A DNA stretch of 64,000 nucleotides. It comes from an uncultured Oceanospirillaceae bacterium. GTDB taxonomy: Bacteria > Pseudomonadota > Gammaproteobacteria > Pseudomonadales > Balneatricaceae. The stretch lies in the NCBI GenBank assembly GCA_937136055.1, contig CAKZOD010000011.1, forward strand, positions 1 to 64,000, written 5' to 3'. The number at the start of each line of letters is the position of its first letter. The stretch's first letter is position 1. The notes under the pieces are model-generated. The model searched no databases. It worked only from the letters and a program-made list of their open reading frames with translations, and was not told the origin of the DNA. Below, piece after piece: positions 9,160-18,042 of this stretch. The translations under genes were made by a program, and so were the position numbers.

Positions 9160-9185
9160 AGCGACTCCAATCATCAAATTATGTG

Positions 9186-9662
9186 TTAGCTCAATGAGAA
9201 TCTCAATTGTGGCAGCATTCTTTTTTGTGCATCACTCCATATGTGCGATTCCTGGATTGCGCCTTTGCGAAGGTAAAACCCTTCAGCGTCGGGATCAGAA
9301 GTAATCAGGAAAGTCAAAATCCCTAAACGTGTACACTGCTTTAATATCTCATCAAAAGCGATATTGCCAATGCCTTTACCTATGGCTTCAGGTAGTAACC
9401 ATAGATGATCTAGCTTATCGGTATCGCCTCTTTTGATCGCAAAAAAGCCCACTACTTTTGATGTTGAACAGATCAGGACTACCTTATTCTCTTGAATATA
9501 TGCAGCATCAAATTTTACGATACTTCGCCAGTACTCAAGCTGTTCAGTGCTATAGCCCCAATAACTTTTGGACTCGATAAGAAGATCACGTAATAGATTA
9601 CCTTGACCGCCATTGGCGACTTTGAAGGTAATCAATGGGGTGGCCTTATTATCGGTCGGCAT
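9186..9662 (-). CDS. GNAT-family N-acetyltransferase
   Basis: 158 residues with the GNAT core: a beta-strand pair ending KVVGFFAI, then LDHLWLLPEAIGKGIGNIAFDEI, where the GKGIG loop binds acetyl-CoA, and a C-terminal YLRKGAIQE strand. The ATG at 9662 is five bases after the stop of the FtsX-type permease gene, so it is probably the last gene of that ABC operon; a TTG at 9695 inside the permease gene is a less likely start. The substrate is not apparent. Confidence 0.85.
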   Translation of the reverse strand: MPTDNKATPLITFKVANGGQGNLLRDLLIESKSYWGYSTEQLEYWRSIVKFDAAYIQENKVVLICSTSKVVGFFAIKRGDTDKLDHLWLLPEAIGKGIGNIAFDEILKQCTRLGILTFLITSDPDAEGFYLRKGAIQESHIWSDAQKRMLPQLRFSLS

Positions 9663-9667
9663 TATTA

Positions 9668-12118
9668 CTAGCTCGCTTTTATTAGGCCATAACAATCGGA
9701 TAGGCTGAGTTTTCCCCTGACTAAAATACCTATGCCGCTAAAAGTAGCGGTCGCTATAATAGGCAGCGATATCCACATAACAGGATGCAGGCTGATCGAG
9801 AGATTAAAGAACTGAGTGTTCATAACTGCCAATAATAACTCGGCAATTAAGGCTGCAATACTGCCGCAAGTTAGGCCTAGCAAACAAAATTCCAGCAAAT
9901 CAAGGCGCTTCGTTTGAAGCTCTGACGCGCCTAACGTTTGTAACAGCGCGCCTTCATAACGTCTTTGAGCAAGCTCTTGCTGCAAGATAGTTAACAGCAT
10001 TAAGCTACCACTGATAACCGTTAAGAACATGATCAAGCTAGCGCTATCGGCAAGCTTGCTGATGATGCCTTGCGCTTGCTTGAAGATCTTATCAATATCG
10101 ACCAAGGTGATGGTCGGAAAGCTTTTTACTAACTCTGTGCTCGCCTTGGGCTTGTCTTCAGGAATCTTAAAGCTAGTGATAAATGTATGTGGGAATTCCT
10201 CTATCACTTTTGGGGTGTAAATTAGCATGAAGTTCGGCTTAAACGAGCCCCAATCCACTTCACGTACCGTTGTGACAGGCACATTAATAATTTGCCCAGC
10301 GACACTTAAGCCGATGCTGTCACCCAGCTTTAAGTTAAGGTCTTCTCCTAACTCGCGCTCGATAGACACCCCAGCCACATTAGGGTCCCAGTTACCCGCA
10401 ACAATTTGTGTTTGCTCGTCTAACTCACTTTGCCAAGTTGTATTCAGTTCACGTCTAAGAGCGTGAGTTCTCAACTGATCCTTTGTCAGCACATCGTTCA
10501 GTGGCTGCTCATTAATTTGGCTAATACGACCGCGCACGATGGGATAAAGCTTGGCACTAATCTCTTGATCTTGCATCCAGTTATCCAAACGCTCTTTTTC
10601 CCAAGGTTGGATATTGATCGCAAAGTGATTAGGGCTATCAGCTGGAACTTGCCCCTGCCATTGATCAATTAAGTCATTGCGCACAAAGAACAACACAGCC
10701 ATGATCGCGAGTAATAACGAGAAAACCCCGGCTTGTAAACGATGCCAATGGCGCTGCTGTCGCAAACGCAATTTTAACAGCGGCGCTAAGGCGATATTGC
10801 CCTGTAGCTTGCTCACCAGCAAAGAGATTCCTTTTTGAGCGATAAAACCCGCTATCCATCCCAGTAGTAACAATAGCGCTGTAATGACAAAAGCCAGCAC
10901 TATCGATTCCATGTACCAACTGATAGCGACCAATAAAAGAGCTGCACAACCTAGGTAATGCCATTTGTTGCTAATGCTTTGCTGCTGGTTGCGCAACATC
11001 TGCAAAATAGACACTTGGCCTAATGGTAACAGTGTCGGCAAGCCTAAAATAAATAGAATAGAGAGCGCTAACAGTGGGCTAGTGACTACAGAGGCGATAC
11101 TTAGTGTAGAGAAATGTGGTAGGTACTCACCTAACTGACTGGCGATCAACTGGTGCAAGAATAAACCAATTGCAGTTCCTGCTACTGCTGTCACTAGCCA
11201 ACCGAAAAATAGCTGGGCAACATAAATCACTAATAACTGGCGCGGTGTCATACCCAAACTGAGCAGTAATGCTGAACGCTTGCGCTGATCGTTACTGTAG
11301 CGCTGCAGCGATAACAATATAGCTACAGCACCTGATAATAACGCCAACAGCGCGCTGAGTTTCAAATAGCGACTCGCATCGGCCAGTGAGCTATTATCTA
11401 GCTGACTATCATCACCAGAATTTACTAAGCGCTGCCCTTTTACTAGGGTTGGCTGCCAATTAGCTTGTAAGTCACTAATTGCCTGGGGATCCCCTTTAAC
11501 CAATAAGCGATAATTTGCACGGCTACCCGGCGCTAAAATTCCCGTCGCCGCCAATTCATCCGCGCGCATAATAACCTGCGGATTAAAGTTAGCAAAACCG
11601 CGGCCGCGATCTGGGCTCTCAACCAAGATATGGCTCACCGTAAACTCGCTATAACCCAAAAAGAGTTTATCGTTTAATTCGATGTCTAGCCGGCTGAGTA
11701 AACTCTTATCCACCCAAATAGTATTTTTAGCAGGCACAGCTGGGTGCTCTTTGGGCTCAGTGATTACCGCTCCACGCACTGGGTAGGGGGAAGAAACTGC
11801 GCGAATTGTACTCACAACATTGTTATCACCCGCTTCCGCCATACTCACAAACTGAGTCACAGAGCTACTTTGTAGATTGAGCGCTTTAAGCTGATCCAGT
11901 TTTTGCTGGGCAATTGGCTGCTGGCTGCGCAAAATCAAATCAGCCCCTAATATATCAGCACTCTGAGTTGTTAAGCTCTTAAATAACCTATCACTGGTCG
12001 TTGTCAGCAGGGTAACTAAGGTGGTCATCATGAAAAGCGAGAGCATTAAAGTCAGCCAATTAGCTTTGCGCCACTGGCTGCGAATTTGCTTTTTACTTAA
12101 ACGCCAAACGGGGTTCAT
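9668..12118 (-). CDS. FtsX-type ABC transporter permease (YbbP-like)
   Basis: 816 residues, the length of the YbbP/FtsX permease class rather than of small FtsX. It has an N-terminal helix (about 22-42), a large periplasmic domain, a cluster of FtsX helices (about 250-380), more helices at 385-430 and near 470, a second periplasmic domain, and three C-terminal helices (about 690-800). Its ATG overlaps the stop of the ATPase gene by 4 bases. In E. coli the homologous pair sits next to tesA, as here. The class is of mechanotransmission type and often moves or extracts lipophilic or envelope molecules; the cargo is unknown. Confidence 0.88.
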   Translation of the reverse strand: MNPVWRLSKKQIRSQWRKANWLTLMLSLFMMTTLVTLLTTTSDRLFKSLTTQSADILGADLILRSQQPIAQQKLDQLKALNLQSSSVTQFVSMAEAGDNNVVSTIRAVSSPYPVRGAVITEPKEHPAVPAKNTIWVDKSLLSRLDIELNDKLFLGYSEFTVSHILVESPDRGRGFANFNPQVIMRADELAATGILAPGSRANYRLLVKGDPQAISDLQANWQPTLVKGQRLVNSGDDSQLDNSSLADASRYLKLSALLALLSGAVAILLSLQRYSNDQRKRSALLLSLGMTPRQLLVIYVAQLFFGWLVTAVAGTAIGLFLHQLIASQLGEYLPHFSTLSIASVVTSPLLALSILFILGLPTLLPLGQVSILQMLRNQQQSISNKWHYLGCAALLLVAISWYMESIVLAFVITALLLLLGWIAGFIAQKGISLLVSKLQGNIALAPLLKLRLRQQRHWHRLQAGVFSLLLAIMAVLFFVRNDLIDQWQGQVPADSPNHFAINIQPWEKERLDNWMQDQEISAKLYPIVRGRISQINEQPLNDVLTKDQLRTHALRRELNTTWQSELDEQTQIVAGNWDPNVAGVSIERELGEDLNLKLGDSIGLSVAGQIINVPVTTVREVDWGSFKPNFMLIYTPKVIEEFPHTFITSFKIPEDKPKASTELVKSFPTITLVDIDKIFKQAQGIISKLADSASLIMFLTVISGSLMLLTILQQELAQRRYEGALLQTLGASELQTKRLDLLEFCLLGLTCGSIAALIAELLLAVMNTQFFNLSISLHPVMWISLPIIATATFSGIGILVRGKLSLSDCYGLIKAS

Positions 12119-12819
12119 TCTGAAACCTCTTGCAGCTGACCATCATTGAGCTTGAACACTCTGTCGCAGCGTCTAGCCAACTGCTCATCATGGGTAATCA
12201 ACACTAAAGTCGATTGGGTTTGCGCACTCGATTCAAACAGCAACTTAATGATGTTTTCACCTGTGTTGCTATCTAGATTACCCGTAGGTTCATCCGCAAA
12301 CAGCAAACTCGGTTGAGTGACAAAAGCGCGGGCGATTGCCACTCGCTGCTGCTCACCGCCTGATAGCTGGGCAGGAAAATGCTGGGTGCGCTCACCTAAA
12401 CCCACAGCCTCTAACCACTTTTTAGCCTGTTGGTTACTATTGTCGACACCTTGGATATCCAGTGGGAGCTGAGTATTTTCCAGTGCATTTAACTCTCCTA
12501 ACAGATGAAAAGACTGGAATACAAAGCTAATGTTTTTAGCTCGCCAAGCTGCTTTTTGTTGCGGGTCTAGTTTATTTAAATCTGTTCCAGATAGCGTAAC
12601 TGTGCCGCTTGTAGGGGTATCTAAGCAGGCAAGTAATGACAATAATGTAGATTTACCTGTACCTGATGGTCCAATAATAGCTACACTCTCACCTTTATGG
12701 ATTTGAAGATTTAAATCCTTAAATAGTGAAATTTCACTGTCTGATTCTGCTGCACCTGCATTGTTAAAAGATTTTGATAATTGTTGTGCATCAATAGCTA
12801 AAGGGGTTGTTAACTGCAT
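12115..12819 (-). CDS. ABC transporter ATP-binding protein (YbbA/LolD-like)
   Basis: 234 residues, a complete ABC ATPase: Walker A GPSGTGKST, Q-loop FVFQSFHLL, signature LSGGEQQRVAIARA, Walker B LLFADEPTG and switch histidine ITHD. The sequence is of the LolD/MacB/YbbA group. It pairs with the FtsX-type permease that overlaps its end. Its ATG (12819-12817) shares two bases with the ATG of the divergent tesA-like gene (12818-12820), so each promoter and ribosome site must lie inside the other gene unless a later start is used. Confidence 0.92.
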   Translation of the reverse strand: MQLTTPLAIDAQQLSKSFNNAGAAESDSEISLFKDLNLQIHKGESVAIIGPSGTGKSTLLSLLACLDTPTSGTVTLSGTDLNKLDPQQKAAWRAKNISFVFQSFHLLGELNALENTQLPLDIQGVDNSNQQAKKWLEAVGLGERTQHFPAQLSGGEQQRVAIARAFVTQPSLLFADEPTGNLDSNTGENIIKLLFESSAQTQSTLVLITHDEQLARRCDRVFKLNDGQLQEVSE

Positions 12820-13426
12820 GAAAAAGTTCCAGTTATTTCTATTATTGGTTTGTTTTATGGCGCAGGGTGTAAGTGCTAAAAATTTACTTGTCCTCGGGGA
12901 CAGTTTATCAGCTGCTTACAATATGCCAACTGAGCAGGGCTGGGTTGCATTAATGGCCACAAAACTTGCTGACAGTCACTCCGACATAAAAGTAATTAAT
13001 GCGAGTATAAGTGGAGAAACAACTAGCGGAGGACTTACGCGCCTGCCTGAACTGATTGATAGACACCAACCTGATTATATAGTTCTAGAATTGGCAGCAA
13101 ATGATGGATTAAGAGGTATCCCTTTAAAAATACTGAAGAAAAACTTGAGCAGCTTAATTGAAATGAGCCGCGATTCCGGTGCTCAAGTGCTGTTAGTTGG
13201 CGTGCGCTTACCACCAAATTATGGGCCAAGGTACACTCAGCGTTTCTTTGAGTTATTTGAACAGCTTGCTACGCAATACGATGTTCACCGGGTGCCTTTT
13301 TTAATGGACAAAGTTGCGTTGAACCCTAGTTTAATGCAAGGAGATCGCTTGCACCCAAATGCTCAAGCACAGCCTATTATTCTTGAGAATGTTTGGCCTT
13401 CTTTAAGCCTGCTACTGGAAGATTAA
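12818..13426 (+). CDS. tesA: Periplasmic arylesterase / lysophospholipase L1, TesA-like
   Basis: 202 residues. A clear signal peptide (KKFQ, a hydrophobic run, then VSA-KN) sends it to the periplasm. The SGNH/GDSL hydrolase blocks follow: LVLGDSLSAAYNM with the catalytic Ser, the block-II glycine in SISGETTSGG, ELAANDGLRG with the Asn, and QGDRLHPNAQAQP with the Asp-His pair. It matches TesA/thioesterase I. The ATG at 12818 gives the signal peptide and follows AAGGGG by about twelve bases. The neighbouring divergent ABC exporter is the same partner as in E. coli, suggesting a shared envelope-lipid role. Confidence 0.92.
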   Translation: MKKFQLFLLLVCFMAQGVSAKNLLVLGDSLSAAYNMPTEQGWVALMATKLADSHSDIKVINASISGETTSGGLTRLPELIDRHQPDYIVLELAANDGLRGIPLKILKKNLSSLIEMSRDSGAQVLLVGVRLPPNYGPRYTQRFFELFEQLATQYDVHRVPFLMDKVALNPSLMQGDRLHPNAQAQPIILENVWPSLSLLLED

Positions 13427-13431
13427 AACAA

Positions 13432-13461
13432 AGTAATGAGCGCTTTAATGCGCTCATTACT
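13432..13461. terminator. Hairpin between convergent genes
   Basis: AGTAATGAGCGC pairs perfectly with GCGCTCATTACT across a six-base loop, between the tesA-like and metallo-hydrolase stop codons. T-runs are weak on both sides, so it may terminate either strand or only block transcript decay. Confidence 0.6.
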
Positions 13462-13477
13462 GGAATGCACAGCAGAG

Positions 13478-14398
13478 TTATTCTTTAGTGTGGTTCATTC
13501 CAAAGTAGTAAACATTTCTATCCATGTCTTTAAATGTCTCAGGGTTTACGACAATTCGTGAAGTGTCTAGCCGAGTGACTTTCTCTTGATCTTGATTGCC
13601 TACCCACTTATCAGCACTGCTTAATGTTGTTAAAACACTGCTCGCACCTTTTGTGTAATAGTGAGCGGGAATGACCATTTTAGGCTTGTACTTTGTCAGC
13701 GCGTTATCAATATCTTCATAGCTTAAAATATGCTGTGAATCGTCAATGTTCATAATTAGCACATCGGCAGTTTTTAATATCGCCTCAACATGCTCAGCAG
13801 GTATCGGTCTGTTGTCACCCCAGTGAGCGATTTTCACACCTCCCGTTTCTATAATTTGAATATAGTTATCCATGTGTAGTGCGTTTTCTTTCGCACAGAA
13901 ATCTTGGCCGAATTCTTCGTCGGCATCTGTCCACTTATACCAGCCTTTGGATGCACACATGTGTTTATCTGCTAGGCCTGTGACTTTAACATCACCGAGT
14001 TTGTACTCGCCGGATAAGCGCTCTAATACTTGTGTTGCATGGGGGCGATAAACAGCGTCGTGATCAAAGTGGGCGTGTGTTGATAGCACAAGATCAACAG
14101 GCACTTCAGGGAATGGCTTAGGAAACCAGACACCCCAGTAGCCAGAGGGGTCGTTGCGCCAAGGGTCAATCATAATTGTTAAGCCATCAGGAGAGGTGAT
14201 TCTAAAGGCCATGTGACCAAAGAAGTCGATAGTGACGTCGCCGGCTTTGGCAGGGTCGCCACCTTTTTTCTGTGCTTCGATTACCTTGTTATTATTTTCA
14301 CTAAAGGTCCAAGAACGAGATTCAGCGAAGAGGCTTCCACTGATAGCACAGCTAAGTAATAATGCGCTGAAAGGGGCTATTATTTTATTTTTATTCAT
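13478..14398 (-). CDS. Secreted metallo-beta-lactamase-fold hydrolase
   Basis: 306 residues with an N-terminal signal peptide (KNK, hydrophobic core, SLFA-ES). The metal motif STHAHFDHDA supplies the HxHxDH set. Further ligands are plausible in KIAHWGDN and VIPAHYY, as in the UPF0173/UlaG-like branch that starts with TIDFFGHMAFRI. The ATG at 14398 follows AGGAG by eight bases. The substrate is not evident. Upstream are a TAGGGGGA-type palindrome and a GAF-LuxR regulator reading the same way, which may control this gene. Confidence 0.85.
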   Translation of the reverse strand: MNKNKIIAPFSALLLSCAISGSLFAESRSWTFSENNNKVIEAQKKGGDPAKAGDVTIDFFGHMAFRITSPDGLTIMIDPWRNDPSGYWGVWFPKPFPEVPVDLVLSTHAHFDHDAVYRPHATQVLERLSGEYKLGDVKVTGLADKHMCASKGWYKWTDADEEFGQDFCAKENALHMDNYIQIIETGGVKIAHWGDNRPIPAEHVEAILKTADVLIMNIDDSQHILSYEDIDNALTKYKPKMVIPAHYYTKGASSVLTTLSSADKWVGNQDQEKVTRLDTSRIVVNPETFKDMDRNVYYFGMNHTKE

Positions 14399-14616
14399 TA
14401 GGTTACTCCTGGATTGTACTGCTGATATTTCAGGCTTTTAAGCGGTGAATAGCCACAGTTATGGAGCATGAACTGAGTATTTTAAGCTCCAAAATTGAAA
14501 ACGTATACACCGCTAAGGATTGGCTTTGGCTATTCGTGAGTGCTAATAGCAATCAAAGCTGTGTTTATCATTAACTTATTTGGAGGTAATTCAAAGGGGG
14601 AGGAATACGGGTAAAA

Positions 14617-14634
14617 TAGGGGGATTTCCCCCTA
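14617..14634. promoter_or_regulatory. G/C-tract palindrome, operator candidate
   Basis: TAGGGGGA-TT-TCCCCCTA, two perfect eight-base arms around a two-base centre, in an otherwise AT-rich intergenic region. It lies between the end of the GAF-LuxR gene and about 220 bases upstream of the metallo-hydrolase start. It looks like a dimeric regulator site; binding by the adjacent LuxR protein is a guess from position. Confidence 0.45.
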
Positions 14635-14689
14635 TAATATATAAAGATTCAGTTTTTCTGTCGGCAAAGGTAATAGCGAGTTGCTCTAA

Positions 14690-15634
14690 TTACTTGGTGT
14701 TTAATAAGAATTGTTTTAAGTTCACTTTACTACTGACTAGCCCTAGCTTTTGACGGATATTGCGGCGGTGAAAATCAATCGTGCTTTTTTCTAAGAACAT
14801 TTGCTGGGCAATTGCTTTACTCGAAAGTCCTTTGCTAATGGCATTGGCAACTTGTTGCTCCATCGCCGTTAATTGGTAGTAGAACTTCTGTGAAACGTCA
14901 CGGGTGACTTGTAGATGCTCTTTGATTCTTGAAAGGTACAACGATTGTTCGATGCTTAAAGGGGAGCGCTCAAGCTTACTAATCCAAGGTTTTAATAAGT
15001 GTTGCAAGTCATCTAAAACCTCTCGCTTAAGGCTGCTCTTATCTTGATCTGTGTGTTTTAGAAGAACGCGCATTGCGGTGTTTATTTCTGCCAAATCGTT
15101 AGCGTGATCGTTCATTTCGAGCTTTTGCTGGGCGAGAGCCTGTTCTAATGATGCCTGTGCCTGCTGATAACTATGTTGCTCCCAAATAAAAGCGAGATCC
15201 TGATTGGCTATACTCTGAAATTCTTCAATCAAGTCACGGTACTTTTTTGCCCGTAAATTCTCCTTTTGATCTAACACACATAAAGTGCCAAATGGCTCTG
15301 CGTCGGGCCAGCTTAAAGGGTAGCCCAAGTAGAAAGAGAGGTTGTGAACCATATCTGGGTTATTACGCCAAAGCTGCTCATTGGAGGCGTTATTGACCAG
15401 TAAAGGTTGTTGTTGATCTACAACTTTATCGCAATATAAACCGCAAAATCGGGGGCTTAACTCATTTTCTGTATAGGGGTTGGTAGGTGTTTTATTGGCA
15501 ACGAGCATTTCAATATTTTGGGGATGTACACGGGTAATTAAAGCGGCGGGAGTATCTGTCACTTTGCCCATAATATCGACTAAACGCTGCCAGCGAGCCA
15601 ATATTTGCGAGGGGATTTTAGGTTTTTTTAACAT
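14690..15634 (-). CDS. GAF-domain LuxR-type transcriptional regulator
   Basis: About 314 residues. The N-terminal GAF domain (about 10-160) includes RFCGLYCDKVVDQQQPLLV and YLGYPLSWPDAEPFGTLCVL. A coiled region (about 165-240) follows, and a C-terminal LuxR/GerE helix-turn-helix carries EQQVANAISKGLSSKAIAQQ and STIDFHRRNIRQKLG. I start at the ATG at 15634, after GACGGACG; a longer frame to 15769 would add 45 residues of unlikely sequence. It precedes the metallo-hydrolase gene and may activate it. The GAF ligand is unknown. Confidence 0.82.
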   Translation of the reverse strand: MLKKPKIPSQILARWQRLVDIMGKVTDTPAALITRVHPQNIEMLVANKTPTNPYTENELSPRFCGLYCDKVVDQQQPLLVNNASNEQLWRNNPDMVHNLSFYLGYPLSWPDAEPFGTLCVLDQKENLRAKKYRDLIEEFQSIANQDLAFIWEQHSYQQAQASLEQALAQQKLEMNDHANDLAEINTAMRVLLKHTDQDKSSLKREVLDDLQHLLKPWISKLERSPLSIEQSLYLSRIKEHLQVTRDVSQKFYYQLTAMEQQVANAISKGLSSKAIAQQMFLEKSTIDFHRRNIRQKLGLVSSKVNLKQFLLNTK

Positions 15635-15914
15635 ATCAGCGTCCGTCGAATTGAACTTAGCTATTGTTGTAAATTTATTATTTTCTCCGTTATAACATTT
15701 GTACAACAAACACTCTACTAGCAGCTTGTTACTGGCGATGGCACCAGATGGCGCACAAGGGAGCAGCAAAGGGGGATTAAAAGAGAAAAGTAAGAGTGAT
15801 GTAAGGTTTTAGATGACAGAGTGGGGTAGATAGTTAAGGCGATAGCTAGGCGTAAATTGTTTACAGGGGCAAAGTGTATGAGCACAGAGTTGAATATATA
15901 GTTGTCCAGACACA

Positions 15915-15940
15915 CAAAAGGCAGCCGAAGCTGCCTTTTG
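15915..15940. terminator. Terminator hairpin after cytochrome c5 gene
   Basis: CAAAAGGCAGC / GCTGCCTTTTG, an eleven-base perfect stem with a stable CGAA (TTCG on the minus strand) tetraloop, 17 bases past the cytochrome stop. Confidence 0.75.
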
Positions 15941-15956
15941 GTTGCGCTACCTTAGC

Positions 15957-16385
15957 TTAAGGTGCGCTTTCCATCATGTACTCGATAGCGCCTTTTAGCT
16001 CATCATCGCTACAATCAGTACATAAACCTTTCGCTGGCATTGCGCCAATACCTGAAATCGCTGTTTCTAGTAGCGCATCGATACCTTTAGCGCCGCGATC
16101 AGCCCAGTCAGCTGTACCGAACTTAGGTGCGCCAGATGCGCCAGATGTGTGACATAAGCCACATTTTGTATCGTAAACTTCTTTTGCAGATCTCGCTGGT
16201 CCACCTGCAACAACAGCTGCTGCGGCACTACCACAAGATTCATCACCTTCCATACATACTTTAGCAACAGGCTTGATGCGTTCTACAATGCGCTCTTCAC
16301 TAGTGGTGGCACTAGTGTTTAAAGATAAAAGTAAGCCTAAAGTTAAAGCGCTCGCAATAGATGCTAATTTCACAGTGATTTTCAC
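15957..16385 (-). CDS. Cytochrome c5-type periplasmic monohaem cytochrome
   Basis: 142 residues. A Sec signal peptide (KITVK, then hydrophobic to SATT) leads to a linker and a class I c-type haem domain. The single haem site is CGLCH, the distal Met is in IGAMPAKG, and the extra pair CTDC near the C-terminus forms the disulfide typical of cytochrome c5. I prefer the GTG start at 16385, preceded by ACGAGG; an ATG at 16406 has no ribosome site. It is an electron carrier to a terminal oxidase or reductase. The promoter region contains a 167-bp inverted-repeat element. Confidence 0.88.
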   Translation of the reverse strand: MKITVKLASIASALTLGLLLSLNTSATTSEERIVERIKPVAKVCMEGDESCGSAAAAVVAGGPARSAKEVYDTKCGLCHTSGASGAPKFGTADWADRGAKGIDALLETAISGIGAMPAKGLCTDCSDDELKGAIEYMMESAP

Positions 16386-16432
16386 GTTAGTGGCCTCGTA
16401 AGTCATAGTAATACGGATTGTCTATTACAGCG

Positions 16433-16599
16433 CTAGGAGCTTGTCGGATTTGGCCAATCGTAGCGAGAGAAATAAGATTTGAGGCAGATTTTTCGATCTT
16501 TTGAGGCAAATAGCGAGCTATTAAACGATAAAGAACGGGAAATATGACCAAATTCTGATTTTTCGCAGTAGATTAGCGGTAAGTCTGACAAGCTCCTAG
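16433..16599. repeat. 167-bp inverted-repeat (MITE-like) element
   Basis: CTAGGAGCTTGTCGGA at 16433 is mirrored by TCTGACAAGCTCCTAG at 16584 (one mismatch in 16). No coding frame lies between. Ends starting GAGCTTGTC flanked by CTAG on both sides, or GGAGCTTGTC flanked by TA, are both possible readings, so the target duplication is ambiguous. It sits about 50 bases upstream of the cytochrome c5 start and may affect its promoter. Confidence 0.6.
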
Positions 16600-16803
16600 G
16601 GCGCATTCGCAATCTCTTTATTTAAATGAGGCAAGTATACAAGTAAAATCACATAACGAATATGCAGATTTCGCTTAACTGCTACAAAGATTGTGGTTTT
16701 TTATTAATTTTTTGATTTAAATGCGATTTGCCTGATTAAATTGCGCAGCTCAGCGCGCTAAAAATCGAATTTTAGTGCGCCACTTCAGCATAAATACTCC
16801 ACG

Positions 16804-17973
16804 TTATTTATTGAGAAAAGGAGCTAGACGCTGAAACGCATTATCTAAAACATTTAAAGGTTGAGCGTAGCAGAGGCGTAAGTAACCCTCTCCTTTTTCT
16901 CCGAATGCGATGCCCGGTGCAAGACCCACTTTGGTTTCCTGCATGATTTGCTTGGCAGCGGCAAAGCTATCGGTTAATCCGTCCACTTTGAAAAAACAGT
17001 AAAAAGCGCCCTCAGGTTGGATAAACTCAACCCGAGAAAAAGTACTCAGTTGCTGTGCACAAAACCGGTAGCTTTCATCAAGTTGTGAAAGAAGTTGGCT
17101 GACATTTTGCTCGCCATCTCTTAACGCCACAATACCTGCATCTTGCACAAAACCTGCGGTAGAGGAGGTGTTAAACTCCGTTAATTGCCCGAGTTTCGCC
17201 TCTAAAATAGCAGGGGCGACAATCCAGCCTAATCGCCAGCCCGTCATTGACCAGCACTTAGAGAATGAGTTGACAGAGATGAGTAAATCATCGTCTTGGG
17301 CAATACTCAAAAACGAAGGGGCGCTAGCACCGTGACGATAAAGTCGCGAGTAAACATCATCAGCCACTATCCAAATTTGGTGAGCGCGGCAATGGGCTAA
17401 AATCTCTAACTGCTGTGCTTTGTTCATCACCCAGCCTGTAGGGTTGTTAGGTGAGTTGATGATAACGGCTTTTGTATCAGGGGTGAGCTTGTCGATAATT
17501 GTTTGTGTGTCGAGCTGCCATATGCCGTCAACAGGGTTTAGAGAGACAGATTCAATATTCGCACCTGCAGCGCTAAACGCACCGACAATGTTGGGCCAGC
17601 CCGGTTCAATAGTGACTATTTTATCACCGGGTGAGGCGAGTATTTGAGCACATAGCATTAACCCTTGCATACCTGATGGAGTGATTGTGATGCGCTGCGT
17701 TGTTAAATTGCACCCTAGTAATTGGTTAGAGTACTGACAAATCTGCTCGCGTAAATTGATTGCACCGTTGTTCGGCTGATATTTATGATTACCGCGGCAG
17801 AGGGATTCAACAGCAGCGTTGACAATAGAGTCGCTGGTGGGCCAAACGCCTTCTCCAAACCACAGTGGAAGAACATCATCTTGTTTCATGCCTAACTCTG
17901 CGATTTCTCGGATCTTACTGGCTTGTAAACTTGTTGCGCGCTGTGACAAGTTATCTAAAATCTTTTGGCTCAT
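16804..17973 (-). CDS. PLP-dependent aminotransferase, class I/II
   Basis: 389 residues of fold-type I aminotransferase. It shows NSPNNPTGWVMNK, VADDVYSRLYRHG, the Schiff-base lysine in SVNSFSKCWSMTGWRLGW, and the carboxylate-binding arginine in YLRLCYA. The ATG at 17973 has TAGGAA six bases upstream; the ATG at 17997 would add eight residues without a ribosome site. It ends an apparent operon with the YjeH-like amino acid exporter 69 bases upstream, so it probably handles the same amino acids. Substrate specificity cannot be fixed from sequence. Confidence 0.88.
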   Translation of the reverse strand: MSQKILDNLSQRATSLQASKIREIAELGMKQDDVLPLWFGEGVWPTSDSIVNAAVESLCRGNHKYQPNNGAINLREQICQYSNQLLGCNLTTQRITITPSGMQGLMLCAQILASPGDKIVTIEPGWPNIVGAFSAAGANIESVSLNPVDGIWQLDTQTIIDKLTPDTKAVIINSPNNPTGWVMNKAQQLEILAHCRAHQIWIVADDVYSRLYRHGASAPSFLSIAQDDDLLISVNSFSKCWSMTGWRLGWIVAPAILEAKLGQLTEFNTSSTAGFVQDAGIVALRDGEQNVSQLLSQLDESYRFCAQQLSTFSRVEFIQPEGAFYCFFKVDGLTDSFAAAKQIMQETKVGLAPGIAFGEKGEGYLRLCYAQPLNVLDNAFQRLAPFLNK

Positions 17974-18042
17974 GCTATTTCCTAAATCAATTGGCAAGCA
18001 ATGAAAGAAGAGGTGCTATTTAAATAGCAGCCTCATCATTAC

